A stretch of DNA of 64,000 nt from NCBI RefSeq assembly GCF_002097715.1, contig NZ_CP020738.1, positions 744,001 through 808,000 on the forward strand, written 5' to 3'. The notes beneath the pieces are model-generated. The model saw only the letters and a list, made by a program, of their open reading frames with translations, searched no databases and was not told the origin of the DNA. Source of the stretch: Burkholderia ubonensis subsp. mesacidophila (GTDB lineage: Bacteria; Pseudomonadota; Gammaproteobacteria; Burkholderiales; Burkholderiaceae). This document shows, piece by piece, positions 41,833 to 53,800 of the stretch. Within the stretch, counting starts at the first letter, position 1. Each line of letters begins with the position of its first letter. The position numbers and the translations under genes were made by a program.

Positions 41833-41940
41833 CGCTTCACTTGTGAATTCAGGTTAAAGATGCTTTGAGTTTAGCACCGGTTGCCGCGCTTCAAGTTGAG
41901 TACAGTGCGTCCACGATCACGATCATTCGAGGATGGAGAC

Positions 41941-43023
41941 ATGAAGACGTACCGTATCGCGACGATTCCCGGCGACGGCATCGGCAAGGAGGTGGTGCCG
42001 GCCGGCAAGCAGGTGCTGGAGGCGCTTGCGCGCGGCAGCCGGCGCTTTGCGTTCGAGTTCGAGAATTTCGACTGGGGCGCCGACTACTACCGCGCGCACG
42101 GCGTGATGATGCCCGCCGACGGGCTGGACGCGCTGCGCGGCAAGGACGCGATCCTGTTCGGCTCGGCGGGCGACCCGGACGTGCCCGACCACGTGACGCT
42201 GTGGGGCTTGCGCCTGAAGATCTGCCAGGGGCTCGACCAGTACGCGAACGTGCGCCCGACGCGCATCCTGCCCGGCATCGACGCGCCGCTGAAGCGCTGC
42301 AAGCCCGAAGACCTGGACTGGGTGATCGTCCGCGAGAACTCGGAAGGCGAGTATTCGGGCGTCGGCGGCCGCGTGCACCAGGGCCATCCGCTCGAAGCGG
42401 CGACCGACGTGTCGATCCTCACGCGCGCGGGCGTCGAGCGCATCATGCGCTTCGCGTTCCGGCTTGCGCAATCGCGGCCGCGCAAGCGGCTGACGGTCAT
42501 CACGAAGAGCAACGCGCAGCGTCACGCGATGGTGATGTGGGACGAGATCGCGAAGCAGGTTGCGAAGGACTTCCCCGACGTGACGTGGGACAAGGAACTC
42601 GTCGACGCGGCCACCGCGCGGATGGTGAACCGTCCGGCGACGCTCGACACGATCGTCGCGACGAACCTGCACGCCGACATCCTGAGCGACCTCGCCGCCG
42701 CGCTCGCCGGCAGCCTCGGCATCGCGCCGACCGGCAACATCGATCCGGAGCGCCGCTATCCGTCGATGTTCGAGCCGATCCACGGCTCCGCGTTCGACAT
42801 CATGGGCAAGGGTCTTGCGAATCCGATCGGCACGTTCTGGTCGGTCGTGATGCTGCTCGAGCATCTCGGCGAAACGGACGCGGCCGCGCGCGTGATGCAC
42901 GCGATCGAAACCGTGACCGCGGACCCGTCGCTGCACACCGGCGATCTCGGCGGCAAGGCGACCACCGCGCAGGTGACCGCGGCGGTCTGCGAGCTTGTCG
43001 GGAAAGTCGAGGTCGCGGCCTAA
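41941..43023 (+). CDS. ttuC: Tartrate dehydrogenase/decarboxylase
   Basis: This 360-residue NAD-dependent beta-decarboxylating dehydrogenase matches the TtuC/YeaU branch of the IPMDH/ICDH family. It has the N-terminal IPGDGIGKEVVPAG, the active-site VRENSEGEYSGVGGR (about 124-138), the catalytic Lys in TKSNAQRH (about 190), and the nucleotide-binding EPIHGSAFDIMGKGLANP (about 279). It oxidises D-malate or L-/meso-tartrate. The GGAG ribosome-binding site sets the start. The MFS gene follows after 160 nt. Confidence 0.9.
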   Translation: MKTYRIATIPGDGIGKEVVPAGKQVLEALARGSRRFAFEFENFDWGADYYRAHGVMMPADGLDALRGKDAILFGSAGDPDVPDHVTLWGLRLKICQGLDQYANVRPTRILPGIDAPLKRCKPEDLDWVIVRENSEGEYSGVGGRVHQGHPLEAATDVSILTRAGVERIMRFAFRLAQSRPRKRLTVITKSNAQRHAMVMWDEIAKQVAKDFPDVTWDKELVDAATARMVNRPATLDTIVATNLHADILSDLAAALAGSLGIAPTGNIDPERRYPSMFEPIHGSAFDIMGKGLANPIGTFWSVVMLLEHLGETDAAARVMHAIETVTADPSLHTGDLGGKATTAQVTAAVCELVGKVEVAA

Positions 43024-43182
43024 GCGGCAGCGCGCGGCGGCGGCGTCTCACCCACGTCGCGCGCGAACCTTCCGCCCGCGACTCGCGCACGCGACGCGAG
43101 CCGGGCAACGACGCACCTGCAACCGGCAGGCGTCGGGTTTTGACAGACAGAGCCCAGGCTCGACCCTCGAAGGAGGAGACAC

Positions 43183-44493
43183 ATGCAAGCCAACCTGGAA
43201 TCCCGCGTCGCGCGGAAACTGATGTGGCGCATCATTCCATTCGTGATGCTGCTGTATTTCGTCAGCTTCCTCGACCGGGTCAACGTCGGCTTCGCCGCGA
43301 TGACGATGAACAAGGCGATCGGCCTGTCGCCGACCGCGTTCGGGCTCGGCGGCGGCCTGTTCTTCATCGGCTACTTCCTGTTCGAGGTGCCGTCCAACCT
43401 GATTCTCCATCGCGTCGGCGCGCGAATCTGGATCGCGCGCGTGATGATCACGTGGGGCATCGTGTCGGCCGTGTCCGCGTTCGCGGCCGGCCCGACCAGC
43501 TTCTACGTGCTGCGCTTCCTGCTCGGCGTCGCCGAGGCGGGGTTCTTTCCCGGCATCATCCTGTACCTGAGCCTGTGGTTCCCCGCGAAGCAGCGCGCGG
43601 TGGCCGCCGCGTGGTTCATGGCCGCCGCGCCGATCTCGACGGCGATCGGCTCGCCGCTGTCGGGCGCGATCATGCAGCTGCCGCCGATGTTCGGGCTTGC
43701 GGACTGGCAACTGCTGTATGTCATCGAGGCGCTGCCCGCCGTGCTGCTCGGCTTCGTCGTGCTGGCGTTCCTGACCGATTCGCCGTCGAAGGCCGCATGG
43801 CTGCAGCCCGACGAGCGCGACTGGCTGATTGCGAAGCTGAAGTCGGAGGCGGACGCGCGTCACACGCATGCGGGCCATACGGCCGGCGCGTGGCAGGCGC
43901 TGCGCGATCCGCGCGTGCTGGCGCTCGCGCTGATCTACTTCGGCACGTCGGCCGGGTTGTATACGCTCGGGCTGTGGGCGCCGCTGATGGTCAGGCAGTT
44001 CGGCTTCAGCGCGCTGCAGACGGGCCTGCTCACCGGCATTCCGAGTATCGCGGCGGTCGTCGCGATGATCCTCTGGGCGCGGCACTCGGATCGCACCGAG
44101 GAGCGCACCTGGCACGTCGTGATTCCGTGCGTGCTGGCGTGTGTCGGCTTCATCTTCGCGGGGCAGGCGGGCACCGCGCTCCTGACCGTGCTCGCGCTCG
44201 TCGTCGTCAACATCGGCATCAGCGCCGCGAAGGCGCCGCTGTGGGCGATGCCGAGCACGTTCCTGTCGGGCGCCGGCGCGGCCGCGGGCATCGCGATGAT
44301 CAATTCGATCGGCAACCTCGGCGGGTTCGTCGGGCCGTTCGCGATCGGCTGGCTGAAGAACGTGACGGGCGGGTATGCGGCCGGGTTGTATGTGGTCGCG
44401 GGGACGCTCGCGGTGTCGGCGGTCGTCACGCTGCTGTTGAGCCGGAAGGGGGCGCAGCGGGAGGCGGTGTCGGGGGTGCGGCAGCATCGCTGA
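43183..44493 (+). CDS. ttuB: MFS transporter, probable tartrate permease
   Basis: This 436-residue protein has twelve membrane helices. The N-terminal YFVSFLDRVNVGFAAMTMNKAIGLSPTAFGLGGGLFFIGY is the ACS-family (anion:cation symporter, TtuB/phthalate) signature. By context it imports tartrate for the dehydrogenase upstream. The ribosome-binding site GGAGGAGA is strong. A terminator follows at 44610. Confidence 0.88.
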   Translation: MQANLESRVARKLMWRIIPFVMLLYFVSFLDRVNVGFAAMTMNKAIGLSPTAFGLGGGLFFIGYFLFEVPSNLILHRVGARIWIARVMITWGIVSAVSAFAAGPTSFYVLRFLLGVAEAGFFPGIILYLSLWFPAKQRAVAAAWFMAAAPISTAIGSPLSGAIMQLPPMFGLADWQLLYVIEALPAVLLGFVVLAFLTDSPSKAAWLQPDERDWLIAKLKSEADARHTHAGHTAGAWQALRDPRVLALALIYFGTSAGLYTLGLWAPLMVRQFGFSALQTGLLTGIPSIAAVVAMILWARHSDRTEERTWHVVIPCVLACVGFIFAGQAGTALLTVLALVVVNIGISAAKAPLWAMPSTFLSGAGAAAGIAMINSIGNLGGFVGPFAIGWLKNVTGGYAAGLYVVAGTLAVSAVVTLLLSRKGAQREAVSGVRQHR

Positions 44494-44609
44494 TGGTTGC
44501 GGGACGATGGGGAGAGGCATCGGCTGGAACCGGACGGCGCGCGACGGACAGGAAATGTCGCGCATCCTGAGGACATGCAGAAAGGCTCCGGAAACAAAAA
44601 ACCACGCTT

Positions 44610-44640
44610 AAGCCCGCTTCGCGCGGGCTTTAGGTATTTT
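44610..44640 (+). terminator. Rho-independent terminator after the tartrate genes
   Basis: AAGCCCGC (44610-44617) pairs with GCGGGCTT (44623-44630), followed by a T-rich stretch. Confidence 0.75.
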
Positions 44641-44746
44641 GGGCATTGGCGGCGAGATTCGGCCATCCGATATGCGCGTCATATCAGGCGATTTTTATCG
44701 ATTACCAAGCCGGACGAGTGAATCGAGTCGTTGTGCGAGCTATCTG

Positions 44747-44789
44747 ACAACTGTTGGTAGAAGTACTGACAGTTGTTAACACATGTGTT
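44747..44789. promoter_or_regulatory. Palindromes in the bcpA promoter region
   Basis: ACAACTGT (44747-44754) and ACAGTTGT (44769-44776) are inverted repeats, followed directly by the perfect 12-bp palindrome AACACATGTGTT (44778-44789). They lie 80-120 bp upstream of the bcpA start, in an AT-rich region. They are candidate regulator sites. Confidence 0.45.
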
Positions 44790-44867
44790 CTGCGGATTAC
44801 GGTCTATTACGTGTTGCGGGTTTTACCGCATTACAAGCTTCGTGCGAAGAGACCGTTTCCGACAGTC

Positions 44868-47800
44868 ATGAATAAAAACCAATATCGCCTTGTCTTCAGC
44901 CGCGTGCGCGGCATGCTGGTCGCGGTTGAAGAAACCGCGGTTGCATCAGGCAAAACAGGCCGGGGGGAAACCGTGCGCATGGCCGGCGGCGGAGCGCCGT
45001 TCGCGCCGGCGCGGTTCGCGCTGCGTCATGCGGCCTTTGCCGTGCTGATGGCAGCCGGCGTCACGCCGATGTGGGCGCATGCCCAGGTCGTGGGGGCGGG
45101 CGCGAACGCGCCGAAGGTCGTTCAGACTCCGAACGGATTGCCGCAGGTCAATATCAACGCCCCGAGCAACAGCGGCGTTTCCTTGAATAGCTATTCCCAG
45201 TTCGACGTCCAGAAGCCCGGCGTCTTGTTGAACAATTCGCCGGTCATCACGAACACGCAGCAAGCGGGCTATATCAACGGCAACCCGAACTTCGCCCCGA
45301 ACACGGCGGCGCGGATCATCGTCAATGAAGTCAACAGCAGCAATCCATCGCAATTGCGCGGTTTCGTCGAGGTCGCAGGCCAACGCGCCGAAGTGATCAT
45401 TTCGAATCCGTCCGGATTGGTGGTGGACGGCGGTGGATTCATCAATACCTCGCGCGCAATTTTGACCACCGGGACACCGACGTTGAACGCGGACGGTTCA
45501 CTGGCGGGCTTCAATGTCAATCGCGGCCTGATTACCGTGCAAGGCGCAGGCCTCAATGCATCGAATATCGACCAGGTTGACGTGATCGCCAGAGCCGTGC
45601 ACGCCAACGCGGCGATTTACGCGAACAATCTGAACGTCGTCGCGGGCGCGAATCAGGTCAATCACGACACGCTCCAGGCAACCCCGATTCAGGGCGCCGG
45701 CGCAGCGCCGGCCGTCGCGATCGACGTCGGCCAGCTCGGCGGCATGTACTCGAACCGGATTTTCCTGGTCGGCACCGAAGGCGGCGTAGGGGTGCGCAAT
45801 GCCGGCACGATCGCGGCGGACGCGGCGGGCCTGACGCTGACGACTCAGGGCCGCCTGGTGCTGTCGGGCAAGACGAGCGCGCTCGGCAACATCGCGGTTT
45901 CGGCGGCCGGCGGTGTCGAAAACAGCGGCACGACCTACAGTCAGCAGTCGGTATCCCTGAATACGGGCGCGGATGTGGTGAATACCGGCACGCTGGCCGC
46001 GCAGCATAACGCGGGCGTGAACGCGGGTGCGCTGAACTCGACGGGTACGCTCGGCGCGGGCGTGAACAGCGACGGCGCCGTCACGCAAGCCGGCGACCTG
46101 CAGCTCACGACAACGGGCACGTTGAGCGCGACCGGCAAGAACGTTGCGGGCGGGAACGTCACGGCGAAGGGCGACGGCGTGAACCTCGCCGGCAGCACGA
46201 CGGCCGCGAACGGCAACCTGTCGCTGACCGCGACGACCGGAGACGTGAATCTCGCGAACGCGACGACGAGCGCCCAAGGGGCGGTCACTGCGAACGCCGC
46301 GGGCGCGGTCGTCAACGATCATGGCGAACTGTCGAGCCAGGGCAGCACCACGGTAACGGCCGGCAGCGTATCGAACCAGGGCGGCAAGGTGTCGTCGCAG
46401 GGGCCGCTGTCGGTGACGGCCACCTCCGGGCAATTCGCCAACCAGTCCGGCTCATTGGTATCGAAAAGCACGCTGGCGCTGCGCGGCGGCACCATCGCGA
46501 ACAATCAAGGCACGGTGCAAAGCGCTGCCGGCATGACCGTGTCCGGCACGTCGCTGGACAACACCGGCGGTCGCGTCGTGTCGCTCAACAGCGACGGCCT
46601 GTCGGTCACGACGAGCGGCCAGCTCGCGAACGTGGCCGGCACGACGGCGAACGGCGCGCAAGGCGGCGTGATCGGCGGCAACGGCAACGTGACCGTGCAA
46701 GGCGGGAATGTCGTCAACCACGGCGCGATCACGGCCGGCGCGAATCTCGGCGTTTCCGGTCAATCGGTCGACAACGGCCGGGGGACGCTCAAGGCCTCGC
46801 AGAACGCGACGGTCAATGCCGGCGCGCACCTGACCAACAGCGGCGGCACGATCGCAGGGCAGACGGCGACGCTGACCGGCACGATCCTGGACAACAGCGC
46901 CGGGACCGTCCAGGCGAATCAGGTGTCGTTGAACGCGACCGGCCTTGTGAACCATGGCGGCACGATCACGCAGACCGGGGCTGCTGCGATGGCCGTCAAC
47001 GTCAGCGGCACCGTCGACAATTCCAGCGGCGGCACGCTGCAAACCAACAGTACCGACCTGACGCTCGCTCCCGCGACGCTGGTGAACGACGGCGGCACGC
47101 TGACCCATGCGGGCGCCGGCACGCTGACGCTCGGTAGCGGAACAGGTTCGGTTTCGAACGTCGGCGGCACGATCACGAGCAATGGGCGCGTCGTGGCCCA
47201 AACCGGCGCGCTGAACAACACATCGGGTTCGATCAACGGTCAAACCGGCTTGTCGGCCACGGTCGGCGGCGTGCTGAACAACAAGAACGGCAAGCTGTCT
47301 TCCGATACGGATCTTGGCTTGACCAGCGGCACGCTGACGAACGACGGCGGCCGGATCGGCGCGATCACGAATGCGACGATTCACACGGGCTCGATGACGA
47401 ACCAGAGCGGTTTGATCGTTGCGCCGAACCTGTCAGTTACCGCCGATTCGACGCTGGATAACAGCGGGGGCAAGCTCGAAACCAATCAGCTCGTGCTGAC
47501 CACGCCGAACCTGACGAACCATGGCGGCACGATCACGCAATATGGGTCGTCGGCAATGAGCGTCAATGTCAGCGGCACGCTGGACAACTCCGCGGGCGGT
47601 ACGATCCAGACCAACAGCCGGGACCTCACCCTCACCCCGGCCCAGTTGAACAATGCCGGCGGGACGATTACGCATGCCGGGACGGGTACGTTGAAGATCG
47701 CACCGGCCAATGGCGCGAGCGCGCTGAACAACGCATCGGGCACCATCGTCACCAAGGGGCAAGCGGTTGTCGACGCGAGCAGTTGGGACAACTCGAGCGG

Positions 47801-50800
47801 TATTCTCGCGGCGCAGGGCGGGATGACCGGAACGATCGCGGGCGACGTGAACAACGCGCAGGGGCTGGTGCGTTCGGGGGCGTCGCTGTCGCTGACCAAC
47901 GGCGGCGCTCTGGCGAACCAGGGCGGCCACCTTCAAGCCGGCCAGTCGACGCCGGGTGATGCGAGCACGCTCGCCATTCAATCCGGTTCGATCAGCAATG
48001 CGGACGGATCGATCGTCGATCTCGGCGCGGGCGCGATGACCGTGCGAGGCGGCAGCCAGATCACCAACAGCCACGCGGGCGGCGTGTCGGGCATGGGCGC
48101 GATCACCGGTAACGGCGACGTGACGGTCAGCGCGGCATCGATTTCCAACACGCAAGGCGGGCAACTGAGCGGCGCGGCGCTGCACGTCCAGGGCAGCACG
48201 TTGGACAACAGCGGCGGGCAGATCGGCAACATCGCCAATTCGAGCGGCGATGTGAACGTGACGATGACCGGCGCGATCACGAACACGAACGGGCAAATCA
48301 GCTCGACGCACGACCTCACGGTAACGGCTGCGACGCTGCAAGGCGGCGGCACGTACGGCGCAACTCACGATGCGAACGTAAACCTGCAGGGTGACTTTTC
48401 GGTGACGCCCGGCTACCAGTTCAACGTCGGCCATGACCTTGCCTTTACGCTGCTGGGCACGTTCGACAACAGCGGCAACGTGCAGTCGGTCAACAACCTG
48501 AGCGTCAATGCCGGCAACATCGTCAACTCGGGCGCGTTGTCGGCGGGCGGACTGCTGCGTACGCAATCTGTCAATCTGACCAACACGGGTGCGATCGTGG
48601 GCGGCAGCACGTCGCTCAATGCAACGGGTACGGTGTCGAACCTCGGGCCGACCGCGCTGATCGGCGGCTCGGACAGCAACGGCACGCTCGAAATTCTCGC
48701 CAACGACATCGAGAACCGCGACGACGCGACGGCGACCGACACGATGGCCCAGACGGCGATCTTCGGCATGGGCAAGGTCGTGTTGGCGGGCGGCAAGGAT
48801 GCCGGCGGCAATTACACGAATGCGGCGCTGGTCAACAACGTGTCTGCGCTGATCCAGTCTGGCGGCGACATGGAGCTGCATGCCGACAAGGTGACGAACA
48901 CGCGTCGCGTGATGACGACCTCGACCGGCTCGATCGATCCGGCGACGCTGGCGCAGTTCGGCGTTCCCATCAAAGGCCAGACCGGGCAGATCGGCGTCAA
49001 GGACCCGAACAGCATCGGGGGGGTGTATACCGATCCGCCTCACGGCGGCCAGTGGAACAGTACATATCAGTACACGACCTACTACGCGGACAGCGCGACC
49101 GCGACGACCGTGACGGGCATCAGCCCGGCCGCGCAAATCGTGTCGGGCGGCAACATCAACGCGTCGTCGGTCGGCAACCTGCAAAACTACTGGAGCAACA
49201 TCACAGCCGTCGGCAATATCGCGATGCCGCAGCATTACGACGGTAACGGCTGGGCCGCCACCGGCCAGCAGGCGCCGAGCGTTACCGTGTCGTACTCCGG
49301 GCAATATCACTACAACAACTACGACAACACCGAATACAACTGGCAGTTGCCGTTCGGCAATGCCCCGTTCGTGACGGGGCGTCCGGGCGGATATACGCAG
49401 GCGGCGCCGGCGTCGGTCAAGACGTATGCGTTGCCGAGCTACGACTCGACCCTGGGCGTGAACGGCACGATTTCCGGAACCGGCATCAGCATCAACAACA
49501 CGGCGGCCAACGCGTCGATTCCGTCGCTCGGACTGCTTCCGGGGCAAGCGGTGCCGGGGCTGACGTTCGGTGGCCTGAGCGGCAATGCGAGCGGCGCGAA
49601 GTCGGCGGCTTCGTCGGTACATGGCGGCGCGTCCACCAAAGTCGATCCGCTCATCGCCAGCGCGACGGCGTTGAACGTGCTGAACAACCTGACGATTCCG
49701 CAAGGGGGGCTGTTCAAGCCGGATACCGCGCCGAACGCGAGTTACGTGATCGAGACGAACCCTGCGTTCACGAACCAGAAGAATTTCCTGTCGAGCGATT
49801 ACTTTTTTGGGCAGATCGGCGTCGATCTCACCCACATTCCGAAGCGTTTGGGTGATGGCTTCTACGAACAGCAGCTGGTACGCAATCAGGTCACGGCGCT
49901 GACCGGCCGTGCGGTGCTGGGTCCGTACACGGATCTCCAGGCGATGTACCAATCGCTTCTGGAGGCAGGCGCGGCGCTGGACAAGCAACTTGATCTGCCG
50001 ATCGGCGCGAGCCTGACGGGCGATCAGGTGTCGAAGCTGACCGGCAACGTCATCATGATGGAAACGCGGGTGGTCGACGGCCAGCCGGTGCTGGTGCCGG
50101 TCGTCTATCTCGCGAAGGCCAATCAGCAGAACATCAATGGCCCGCTGATCACCGCGACCGACATCGATTTGAAGGACGCGCAGTCGTTCACGAACAGCGG
50201 CACGATCAAGGCGGACAATACGCTGTCGATTCAGGGCAAGCAGATCGACAACGCGTTCGGCGCGCTGCAAAGCGGCGGCCTCATGTCGCTGACGACGGCC
50301 GGCAATGTCGACTTGACGTCGGCCAAGGTCAAGGCCGGCAGCCTGAACGTGGATGCGGGCGGCGACCTGATTCTCGATACCGCGACGAAGACGGATAAAC
50401 GGGTGAGCCGCGATGGCGCAACGAGTATCACGACGACGCTCGGGCCGACCGCACAAGTGGACGTGACGGGTGATGCAGCGATCAAGACAGGCGGCAACTT
50501 CCAGCAGAACGCAGGAAATCTGACCGTCGGCGGCAACCTCGGCACCGATATCGGCGGCAACTGGACGCTCGGCACGCAACAGACCGGCGAGCACAAGATC
50601 GTGCAGCGCGCGAATGGCGTGTCGAATACGGACATCAACAGCGCGGTCGGCAGTACGGTCAAGGTCGGCGGTATTTCCGACATCAACGTCGGCGGCGATT
50701 TCTCGGCGAAAGGCGCACACATCGACCTGGGCGGCGGCGGGACGATCGCGGCCAGGGGCAACGTCACACTCGGCACGGCGAGCGCGACCTCGACGGTGAA

Positions 50801-53800
50801 CAGCAACAGTTCAGGCAGCGACAGTCACGGCAGCTATGCGGAAACGCTGCATACGTCGGATCAGGCGTTGACGGGAACGACGCTGACCAGCGGACAGAAC
50901 CTGGCGATCGCGTCGGGCAAGGACATTACTGTCAAGGGAAGCTCGATTGGCCTGGATAAAGGCACGGTCTCCCTTCTTGCTGCGGGTGACGTGAGCGTCG
51001 AATCGGCGACCGAAACGCACGTGCTGAATTCGCATGAGACGCATAGCCATAGTGGTGTCCTGAGCGGATCAAAGGTCGCAAGCGGCGTCGATCAGATTGC
51101 CACCTATAACCTGGCCAGCACGATTTCCGCGGATGGCGTGACGATCGCGAGCGGTCGCGACATCAACGTGACCGGCAGTGCAATCGCTGCCACGGACGAC
51201 GTTTCGCTGAAGGCGGCGCGCGATGTCAACATCAAGACTTCGCAAGACACGATCCAATCGTCAACCTACTACGAGAAGAAGGAAACCGGGCTACTGTCGA
51301 ACGGTGGCATGTCGGTGACGATTGGTTCGCGGTCGATGACGGATCGTCAGCAATCCTCTACCTTGACGAACAATGCAAGTTCGATCGGTTCGCTCAACGG
51401 GAACCTGTCGATCGAGGCCGGCAACAACGTGAACGGCACGGCCGCGATTCTTCACGCGGGTAACGATGTGGCCGTGACGGGCAAGCGCGTCAGGCTGGAT
51501 TCGGCCTACGACACGATGAGTCAGGCCCAGCAGCAGCAATACCGACAGGCCGGTGTGACGGTGGGCTTGTCGAGCCCGGTGCTCGCGGCAGTGCAAACCG
51601 GCAAACAGATGGTTGAGGCAGCAGGGAAGACCAAGGGCGATGCGCGTCTGACGGCGTTGGCCGCCGCGACGACCGGGCTTGCCGCGAAAAACGCCTACGA
51701 CGCTACGGGTGGCGGCGATCCGGCGACGACCGCGAAGTCGGTTGGCATCAATATTTCTCTCGGTGCGAGCAAGAGCGACAGTCAATCGCAAGCGCAGGCG
51801 AGCACGGCAGGCGGCAGTACGGTATCGGCTGGTCGAAATGTATCGATCACGGCGACGGGCGCAGGCGCGGACAGCAACATCGACGTGATCGGCAGCACGA
51901 TTTCGGCCGGCAACGACACGAAGCTGAAGGCGGACGGCAAGGTGAACCTGCAAGCTGCGGAGAGCACGAGCAGCCTGCATTCAACCAACAGCGGCGGCAG
52001 TTTCGGGGTCGGCGTATCGATTGGTTTTGGCCAGCAGAATGGTATTGCGTTCACAGCCGGCGTGGCAGGCAATCGGGGTAACGCAAACGGCGATTCGACC
52101 ACGTGGTCGAATACACACGTGACGGCCGGCCATACGCTGACGATCGAATCGGGCGGCGATACGAATCTCAAGGGGGCCGTTGCGTCCGGTAAGCAGGTCA
52201 TCGCCGATGTGGGCGGCAATCTGAATATCGAGAGCTTACAGAATACAGACCACTACGACTCCAAGCAGCAAAGTGCGGGCGTGTCGGTCAGCGTCTGCGT
52301 GCCGCCGATTTGCGCCGGGTCGTCCAGCGTCTCCGGCAACATCAGTCAGCAGAAGATGCACAGTGACTACGCCGCGGTTGCTGAAGAGTCGGGCATCAAG
52401 GCGGGCGATGGCGGCTATCAGGTCGATGTCAAGGGCAACACCGACCTCAAGGGCGGAGTGATCGCGAGTAGCGACAAGTCTGTTGAGGATGGCATGAACA
52501 GCCTGTCGACCGCGACGCTCACGTCTAGCGATATTCAGAATCACGCATCGTACGATGCATCGTCGGTCGGGATTTCGGGGGGCTACGGCGGCACGATCGG
52601 GAAGAATCAGAAAGGCACGGCGGACAACGTCAATCCGGTCGCCGGCACGGACCTTCCGAATCGCGGTGGATTCTCGGCCACGCCTCCGGTTGCGTTGAGC
52701 GCTTCGGGTGATGCGAGTTCGACCACGCGTAGCGGGATCAGCGGTGGCACGATCAAGATTACCGACAGCGCCGGGCAACAGCAGCTCACCGGCAAGACCG
52801 CCGATGACACGGTTGCAAGCGTCAATCGTGATACGTCGAACACGGGCGGTGCGCTCGCACCGATCTTCGACAAAGACAAGGTTCAAGCCGGGTTCGACAT
52901 CACGAGCCAGTTCATCAACCAGGTTGGCACGTTCGTAGACAACCGGATGAAGGAAGCGGATGCCGCGAGAAAGGCGTCGAAGAATCTTGATTTGACACCG
53001 GAACAGCATGCCGCTGCGGAGCAGAAAGCCAATCAGTTGACGGCGGATTGGGGACCGGGAGGAAGCTACCGTCAGGTGTTGTCTGCGCTGACGGCGGCTG
53101 CGGGCGGTAACGTCACGGGTGGCGCCGGGCAGTTTGTCCAGGCCGGCGTGGTGAACTATCTGCAACAACAGAGTGCATCCTATATCGGCAACCTGGTTGC
53201 GACGGGCGCGGTAACCGAAGGGAGTCCCCTGCACGCGGCCATGCACGCGATCGTTGCGTGTGCAGGCGCGGCGGCGAGCAGCCAGAGCTGTGGCGCTGGT
53301 GCGATGGGGGCGGCTACGTCGAGTCTGTTGAGCAATTTGTTTGCCGACAGTCCGAACGAAACGGCGACGGAGAAGCAGGCTAAAGGCAACTTGATTTCAA
53401 GTATCGTCGCTGGCGTTGCTGCTGCCGGTGGTATGAATGCGGCGACTGCGACGACCGCCGCTCAAACGGAAGTCGAAAACAATTTCCTTACCCAGCCTCA
53501 GCAAACGGCACGTGCGTTGGCGAAGGTCAGTTGTTCGACGGCGGCGGACCCAGCCGCGTGCAACCAGAAGGTCAAGCAGCAGTATGCGCAGCTCTGGAAC
53601 GCCAATGAGGCGAAGGTCAAGGACTGTGCGAGCGCGGACACTTGCAAAGCCGTGTTGACCGACCTTCGCGAACAGCAAGTCGAGTACGCTGGTCGCGAGA
53701 ATCAACTGCAACAAAAACTCCGGAACACCGGCAGCTTGTCGGCCGCGGAGATGGACGAACTGCTCAACCTCAAGTCGTCCGACACGAACCTGCTTTCCTT

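Noticed and set aside
47433..50720. 1095-residue minus-strand frame opposite bcpA
   Set aside because: It is a shadow of the FHA repeats with no start signal, domain or plausible composition.
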